Shown here piece by piece: positions 4,430 through 9,195 of a DNA stretch of 9,195 nucleotides; position 1 is the stretch's first letter, and the number at the start of each line of letters is the position of its first letter. The notes beneath the pieces were generated by a model that saw only the letters and a list, made by a program, of their open reading frames with translations, did no database searches and was not told the DNA's origin. The stretch comes from Pirellulales bacterium (GTDB taxonomy: Bacteria; Planctomycetota; Planctomycetia; Pirellulales; JALHLM01). The stretch is taken from positions 12,313-21,507 of the forward strand of contig JALHLM010000025.1 in assembly GCA_022844585.1 (NCBI GenBank), read 5' to 3'. The translations under genes and the position numbers were made by a program.

Positions 4430-6826
4430 TTAGGCGGCTTTGGCAAGCAAAGGCGATGGGGCCAATGAATGCTTGCGCTGCAAGACTTCGCTAATGACCT
4501 GGCGGTAACCGAGCGCGGCGACCGGGTACGTCGAATACTGGCGAACCCAGCGTTGCGCGTTGCGGCCGAGTTGCGCACGCGTGACAGGGCAGCGCAGCAA
4601 GTGCTCCATCATCGCGATAAGTTGCGGCACTTCGCTCTCGTCGACATCGGCCTTCCAGCAGACGTCGTCGGGAAAATCCGCGAATTGCTGGTAGTTGCTC
4701 ACGATCAACGCCTTGCCCTCGCCCAACGCGCGGATCATCGTCCCTGAGGACTCGCCCATGCTGGGGCCGCGCAGGTTGACGAGCACGTCGCTCAGGCGGA
4801 TCAGTGCGTCGAACTCAACGTCGCTCAGGTAACCGGTGCGAATGACATGATCTTCTAGTTTCAGCGCCTGGATGCGTTCTTCGACTCGCAACTCCGGGTC
4901 GAGCGACTCGCCGCCAACAACCAGTCGGACAGGGTACCCGCGATCGACCAGCCCCCGAATCGCGGCCAACACGCTGGGGAGCCGCTTGAGCCGATTCTGA
5001 AAACCCATCGTGCTCACGACAAACATGTCCGGCGAAATGCCGAGCCGATCGCGGAGGGCGTGCTGCGCCTGCTGATCCTCGGACGGCGTGCCGGCCTGCG
5101 AACAAAGCGGCAGTACCGAGACGTTCGGAATTCCGGCCAATTGCTCGCCCGCCCAGCGGCTATGGACAATGGTCGCCAGGCTGCGTTTCAAAATCGCCTG
5201 GCACATCGGGTAATCGAAGACGTTCGTGTGGCCCGACTGATACTCCTCCGGCGACTTGCCATGGCTCTCGCGCCACGCCTCGTAGAACAGATGTTCGTCC
5301 GACGTTTTCAGGAAGGCGTGTTGCAGGAACGGATGGATGTTGAAATCGTGCAGCACGACGATGCCGGGGCATTGCCGCGCGACGCGATAGATCTCCGTGT
5401 GCATCTCGCTGTTGTTGCCGAGATGGTAAATGGCCGTATCGAACGAGGCGTGCGCGGCCGCCAATTCCTGGATGGGCCGTACAGGCAGGCCATAGGTCTC
5501 CTGGGCGGAATCCGGCTGCGGGAGAAAGAGCGTCAGGTCGAGAAACTTCCGCAGTTCGTTGACGAGCCCCAGGCTGTTGTCGGCAATGCCGGAGCGTTGT
5601 GGGACCCAAGGCGAAGCATATGCCACGCGCGGACGTTGTTCACCGACCGCTTGAATGGATACAGATCGTTCGACGGCAATCTTGCGGAACGCGCGATTGT
5701 AAGCCGCCGCCGCGTCGGCCCAATGAAACGTCCGCGCTCGTTGGACATTGTTTTGTCGCAGCTTCACGTCGCGGCGCGCGTGCAGGGCTTCGCGCAAGGC
5801 GCGGGCCATGTCGCGCGGGTCGTCGGGCGAACAATAGAAGGCCAGCTCGCCCGCAACCTCGGGGATCGAAGAGACTCGCGTCGTGACGATCGGCAGTCCG
5901 CAAGCCATGGCTTCCAGCACCGGCAGCCCGAAGCCTTCATAACGCGATGGGAAGAAGAATGCGGCCGCGCCGCGATAAATGCGGGGCAATTCCTCGTCCG
6001 GTACAAAGCCGAGCATCTCCAGGCGATCGGCGACGCCCAATCTTGATGCCAGGGCTTCGTATTCGGCCTTCGATTCCGGAGTATACGCACAGGCCACCAC
6101 GAATCGGAGTGCGGCATGCTCGGCAGGCGAGCCTTGCACGAGCGTGGCGAACGCTTCGAGCGCCCCGTCCATGTTCTTGCGCGCGTCGAAACCGCCCATC
6201 ATTAATACGTAGGGCGATGCATCGTTGGTGATCGGCGCTCGGCACGGTTGAAAGCGCGCCAGGTCCACGGCCAGATGAATCACGCTGGAGCGATCGGCGA
6301 CGGTGGAATCGAAGCGAAGATAGTCCTGCCGGGCGCTTTCCGAGATGACCAGCAATTGATCGGCCCACTGCGGCAACGCGCGCAGACGGCGCAGGTATTC
6401 GTCGCGCGCCGCGCTCGGCCAGCGATCGAGATACGTCTCGCGCATCGCCCAGGGAATGAGATCGTACACCGTGGCCGCGATCGCCGGTCCCCGGAGTTCC
6501 GTCGGCAGCACGACATTCGGCATCAACGGATTGGCGCACCAATAGACGTCGATCCGGTGTTCGTCGCAGGCCGCTTGCAACGCCTTGCTATACGTGACAT
6601 GCGGCGCCGCATCGCCGCCGCGGGGCGACGCAACTTCGATTTGCTTGACGCGCCGTTGTGTCGCCGCCTTGAGCGGCAACGGAGCCAACGCATTCGGCGT
6701 CGTGACGAACCACTCCGTCGACGGATCGTGCGTGATCAGATGATTGGCAATCTGCGTCACGACTACGCCGATGCCGCGCCGGGCTTCGTGCGTGTGGAAT
6801 GTCTGGCCGTCGATCAACACGCGCAT
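4430..6826 (-). CDS. Tandem-domain GT4 glycosyltransferase
   Basis: A 798-residue cytoplasmic protein with two GT-B fold glycosyltransferase domains, each predicted to add a sugar from a nucleotide donor to the growing glycan. Domain 1 (about 1-390) has the N-terminal strand MRVLIDGQTF with a Gly-rich turn (RRGIGVV), YVLMMGGFDARKN (206-218) and the EX7E motif EGFGLPVLE (E297, E305). Domain 2 (about 399-790) has the start VAYASPWVPQRSGIADNS, VSTMGFQNRLKR (604-615) and MGESSGTMIRALGEGKALIV. In that motif E692 is kept but the position of the second Glu is A700, a pattern I associate with a GT4 subgroup. Two-domain GT4 enzymes such as the polymannose-building WbdA are known in ABC-dependent O-antigen clusters; donor and linkage here cannot be read. 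The start overlaps nothing but lies only two bases after the preceding stop (TAATCATG), with GAGGGGG about ten bases upstream, suggesting translational coupling. The C-terminus is LLAKAA. Confidence 0.93.
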   Translation of the reverse strand: MRVLIDGQTFHTHEARRGIGVVVTQIANHLITHDPSTEWFVTTPNALAPLPLKAATQRRVKQIEVASPRGGDAAPHVTYSKALQAACDEHRIDVYWCANPLMPNVVLPTELRGPAIAATVYDLIPWAMRETYLDRWPSAARDEYLRRLRALPQWADQLLVISESARQDYLRFDSTVADRSSVIHLAVDLARFQPCRAPITNDASPYVLMMGGFDARKNMDGALEAFATLVQGSPAEHAALRFVVACAYTPESKAEYEALASRLGVADRLEMLGFVPDEELPRIYRGAAAFFFPSRYEGFGLPVLEAMACGLPIVTTRVSSIPEVAGELAFYCSPDDPRDMARALREALHARRDVKLRQNNVQRARTFHWADAAAAYNRAFRKIAVERSVSIQAVGEQRPRVAYASPWVPQRSGIADNSLGLVNELRKFLDLTLFLPQPDSAQETYGLPVRPIQELAAAHASFDTAIYHLGNNSEMHTEIYRVARQCPGIVVLHDFNIHPFLQHAFLKTSDEHLFYEAWRESHGKSPEEYQSGHTNVFDYPMCQAILKRSLATIVHSRWAGEQLAGIPNVSVLPLCSQAGTPSEDQQAQHALRDRLGISPDMFVVSTMGFQNRLKRLPSVLAAIRGLVDRGYPVRLVVGGESLDPELRVEERIQALKLEDHVIRTGYLSDVEFDALIRLSDVLVNLRGPSMGESSGTMIRALGEGKALIVSNYQQFADFPDDVCWKADVDESEVPQLIAMMEHLLRCPVTRAQLGRNAQRWVRQYSTYPVAALGYRQVISEVLQRKHSLAPSPLLAKAA

Positions 6827-6828
6827 GA

Positions 6829-8028
6829 TTAGGCGGCCCCCTCAAGGAAGCGGTCGATCACGGCGTCCCAAGCATATTCTCGCCGCACGAACTGACGGCC
6901 AGCCTTCGCCATCCGCTGGCGAGCGGATTCGTGTTCCCAGATTCTCAGCACGGCGTGGAATTCCTCGCTCGCACCGACCGCCGCCCCGCCGCCGCTGCGC
7001 CGGCAATGCCCGCTGGTCACCGGCGAACGGGCCGAGACGATCACCGGAATGCCGGTCAGCCAGGCCTCCATCACGACGATCGAAAAACTCTCATTGACCG
7101 ACAGATTCACCAGTCCGGCGGCCTGCGCCATGACCAGGTACTTGTCTTGCTCCGGCAGAAAACCGAGATCGCGGAAGCCAGCTTCTTGCGGCACCAGCGA
7201 GGCGTCGCCGCCGCCCAGGAACAGCAACTCCTCGCGTCCGCCCGCGGTGCGGTGCTCGCGCACATAGCGAATGACTTCGCTGAGATTCTTCCCGGGATCC
7301 TTCCGGCCGACGTAAACGACGTAGCGTTCGGGCAATTGGTAGCGCGCGCGCACGTCATCGAGCGAACTCTGATTGCCGAACGATGGTTCCAGACCAATCG
7401 GAAGTTCGCAGCCCACGCCGGCGACCGGCGCTTCGACAAGCTTGCGTCCTAGGCGACTACCGAACAGCCGAATGGCGAGCGACTTCTCCGCCTCGCTCAG
7501 AAAGCAGTAACCGCTGGCCGCGCCAAACATCTCCGCCGTGGTTTCCCAAAACGCCTGCGGTTCGTCATGCAGGCAAGGCATGAGCACGAATCGCCCCGCC
7601 GCGGCATGACAGGCGGCATCGATCAGGCCTTGTGTGAACGGCAAGCCGACGACGACCCGTCCGGCGGAATGCGCCCGCACATGGTTTACGAGCGCGTCGC
7701 TGTTGATCGTATTCGTAACGAACTGTCGCTGCTCCGCGGGCGAGAGTTCTTTGCGCTCGATCAAGCGGGCGTTCATCGCGTGATACCGATCCTCGCCATC
7801 CGTGTTGACAGGAAAGCGGCGCACGGTGACGCCATGAAGTTGTTCGGCGCCGGCCGGCAGCGTATTGCGCCACCAGTTGTCGAACGGGGCCCGACAGCAC
7901 GTGGTCAGCACTTCCACGTCGAAACCGCGCCGCGCGAGCTGTTCCGCCAAGGTGCGCGCCGCCACTTCCGCGCCGCCGGCGAAGTGACCGTACCAAGGGG
8001 TAACGAATGTGAATCGTGGCGCTTCCAT
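6829..8028 (-). CDS. GT4-family glycosyltransferase
   Basis: A 399-residue GT-B fold glycosyltransferase. The N-terminal Rossmann half begins RFTFVTPWYGHFAGGAE (5-21), with the Gly-Gly pair that binds acceptor or donor phosphate in GT4 enzymes. The C-terminal half has YVVYVGRKDPGKN (236-248) for nucleotide-sugar binding and the EX7E motif ESFSIVVME (E313, E321), both catalytic-site glutamates intact. I prefer the ATG at 8028 because the family fold starts within a few residues of it and it clears the upstream stop (8048) by 19 bases; a weak AAAGGG lies about 14 bases before it. The ATG at 8079 would add 17 residues (MPRMSLSRAIERATTPR) and overlap the upstream gene by 32 bases. The product ends in EGAA, and its stop is two bases from the next start. 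The sugar and linkage are unknown. Confidence 0.92.
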   Translation of the reverse strand: MEAPRFTFVTPWYGHFAGGAEVAARTLAEQLARRGFDVEVLTTCCRAPFDNWWRNTLPAGAEQLHGVTVRRFPVNTDGEDRYHAMNARLIERKELSPAEQRQFVTNTINSDALVNHVRAHSAGRVVVGLPFTQGLIDAACHAAAGRFVLMPCLHDEPQAFWETTAEMFGAASGYCFLSEAEKSLAIRLFGSRLGRKLVEAPVAGVGCELPIGLEPSFGNQSSLDDVRARYQLPERYVVYVGRKDPGKNLSEVIRYVREHRTAGGREELLFLGGGDASLVPQEAGFRDLGFLPEQDKYLVMAQAAGLVNLSVNESFSIVVMEAWLTGIPVIVSARSPVTSGHCRRSGGGAAVGASEEFHAVLRIWEHESARQRMAKAGRQFVRREYAWDAVIDRFLEGAA

Positions 8029-8047
8029 GCGCGGCGTGGTCGCCCTT

Positions 8048-8563
8048 TCAATGGCGCGGGACAAAGACATGCGGGGCAAGCGTCGTTCGGCCGTTCGGCG
8101 TCGGTCCTTCCGTCCGGGAAGTCTCCTGAGTCGCTTGCGTACGCAGCGAGGCGACGGTGCGTTCCAAAAGTTGCAGGCGGGCCACCAACTCCAATCGCGC
8201 GGCCTCTTCTTCCTTGAGGCAGGTAATGGCCGTCCGCAGCGCTTGCAACAGCCCGTAGTTGACCTGTCGCTGCGGGACGGTGACGACCCGTGCGAGATAC
8301 AAAACCACCCGCGACGTGAACCTTGCCAGCTTGCGTTTGAGCCGTCCGAAGCGGGCGAACTCCGGCACCTTCGTACCTACGAGTGAAGCGCTATGTTCGA
8401 CTTCGGTGAGTTGCGTGAGCACCGCATCGCGCTTGGCGCTGCACGCGCCTGTCGCCAGTCCGCCAAAGATGCCGTGCCGCGACGCTTCACCGGCGCCGGA
8501 ACGGATTTCCAGCAACAACGTCTCCGCGTCGACTTCGGTCGGAATGGCGTTCAGCAAGTGCAT
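8048..8563 (-). CDS. Hypothetical protein with basic helix and coiled coil
   Basis: A 171-residue soluble protein I cannot assign to a named family. It has an N-terminal acidic stretch (LNAIPTEVDAETLLLEIRSG), a weakly conserved-looking middle, a strongly basic amphipathic segment (RFGRLKRKLARFTSRVVLYL, 71-90), then VPQRQVNYGLLQALR and a coiled coil at about 108-142 (LKEEEAARLELVARLQLLER). The order D-x-LLxEIR, basic helix, P-Q-x-x-x-N, coiled coil resembles the N-terminal extension of some methyltransferases in O-antigen clusters, but here no catalytic domain follows. GAGGGG sits nine bases before the ATG at 8563, a good ribosome binding site. It lies 28 bases after gmd and 19 bases before the preferred start of the glycosyltransferase. 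A scaffold or membrane-tethering role for the assembly enzymes is possible but is inference. It ends PRH, unlike most neighbours. Confidence 0.8.
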   Translation of the reverse strand: MHLLNAIPTEVDAETLLLEIRSGAGEASRHGIFGGLATGACSAKRDAVLTQLTEVEHSASLVGTKVPEFARFGRLKRKLARFTSRVVLYLARVVTVPQRQVNYGLLQALRTAITCLKEEEAARLELVARLQLLERTVASLRTQATQETSRTEGPTPNGRTTLAPHVFVPRH

Positions 8564-8591
8564 GGCAACCGGCCCCTCGACTCTGGATGGG

Positions 8592-9195
<604 letters not shown>

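Noticed and set aside
5060..6046. 328-codon open frame on the plus strand
   Set aside because: Antisense to the tandem glycosyltransferase, Arg-rich and without motifs; a composition artefact.
8028..8079. Longer start of the GT4 glycosyltransferase at 8079
   Set aside because: It would overlap the upstream gene by 32 bases, has no ribosome binding site and adds 17 residues ahead of the first strand of the fold. It is kept as an alternative only.

Overview
The window is a GC-rich stretch of a bacterial surface-polysaccharide locus. Every gene I can support lies on the minus strand, so the cluster reads from right to left. The protein set is an ABC-2 transporter pair, GT4 glycosyltransferases, FkbM methyltransferases and a GDP-mannose dehydratase. 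This is typical of ABC-transporter-dependent O-antigen or capsule clusters in Gram-negative-type bacteria. The intergenic repeat style (short C/T-rich CTCCGCGG repeats, TTTTCAGT-rich segments and small GC-rich palindromes) together with the protein style suggests a planctomycete, perhaps of the Pirellulales. That taxonomic guess is inference and no marker gene is present to settle it.

Right to left (transcription order): the 3' two-fifths or so of a GDP-mannose 4,6-dehydratase (8592 to the right edge); a 171-residue protein of unknown function with a basic helix and a coiled coil (8048-8563); a single-domain GT4 glycosyltransferase (6829-8028); a 798-residue protein with two fused GT4 domains (4430-6826); a Wzm/KpsM-type ABC-2 permease (3590-4372); an FkbM methyltransferase with a C-terminal coiled coil (2631-3557); a Wzt/KpsT-type ATPase (1823-2581); and a second FkbM methyltransferase (494-1546). 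From gmd to the ATPase the gaps are only 2 to 57 bases, which looks like one operon. The last gene is separated by 276 bases that contain a large imperfect inverted repeat.

Together the genes would supply a 6-deoxy-sugar precursor derived from GDP-mannose, build an oligo- or polysaccharide on a lipid carrier at the inner face of the cytoplasmic membrane, O-methylate sugars, and export the chain through the permease/ATPase pair. The ATPase lacks the C-terminal carbohydrate-binding domain of long Wzt proteins, and a methyltransferase gene sits between permease and ATPase.

The left 493 bases contain no confident complete gene. They hold three copies of a small palindrome, one of which is a good leftward intrinsic terminator, plus a second cluster of dispersed repeats. 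A plausible leftward promoter follows, and the first 19 codons of a possible new leftward gene run off the left edge. The last methyltransferase gene is therefore flanked on both sides by related repeats. Six of the eight main gene products end in Ala-Ala using different codons, the most unusual pattern I see here.
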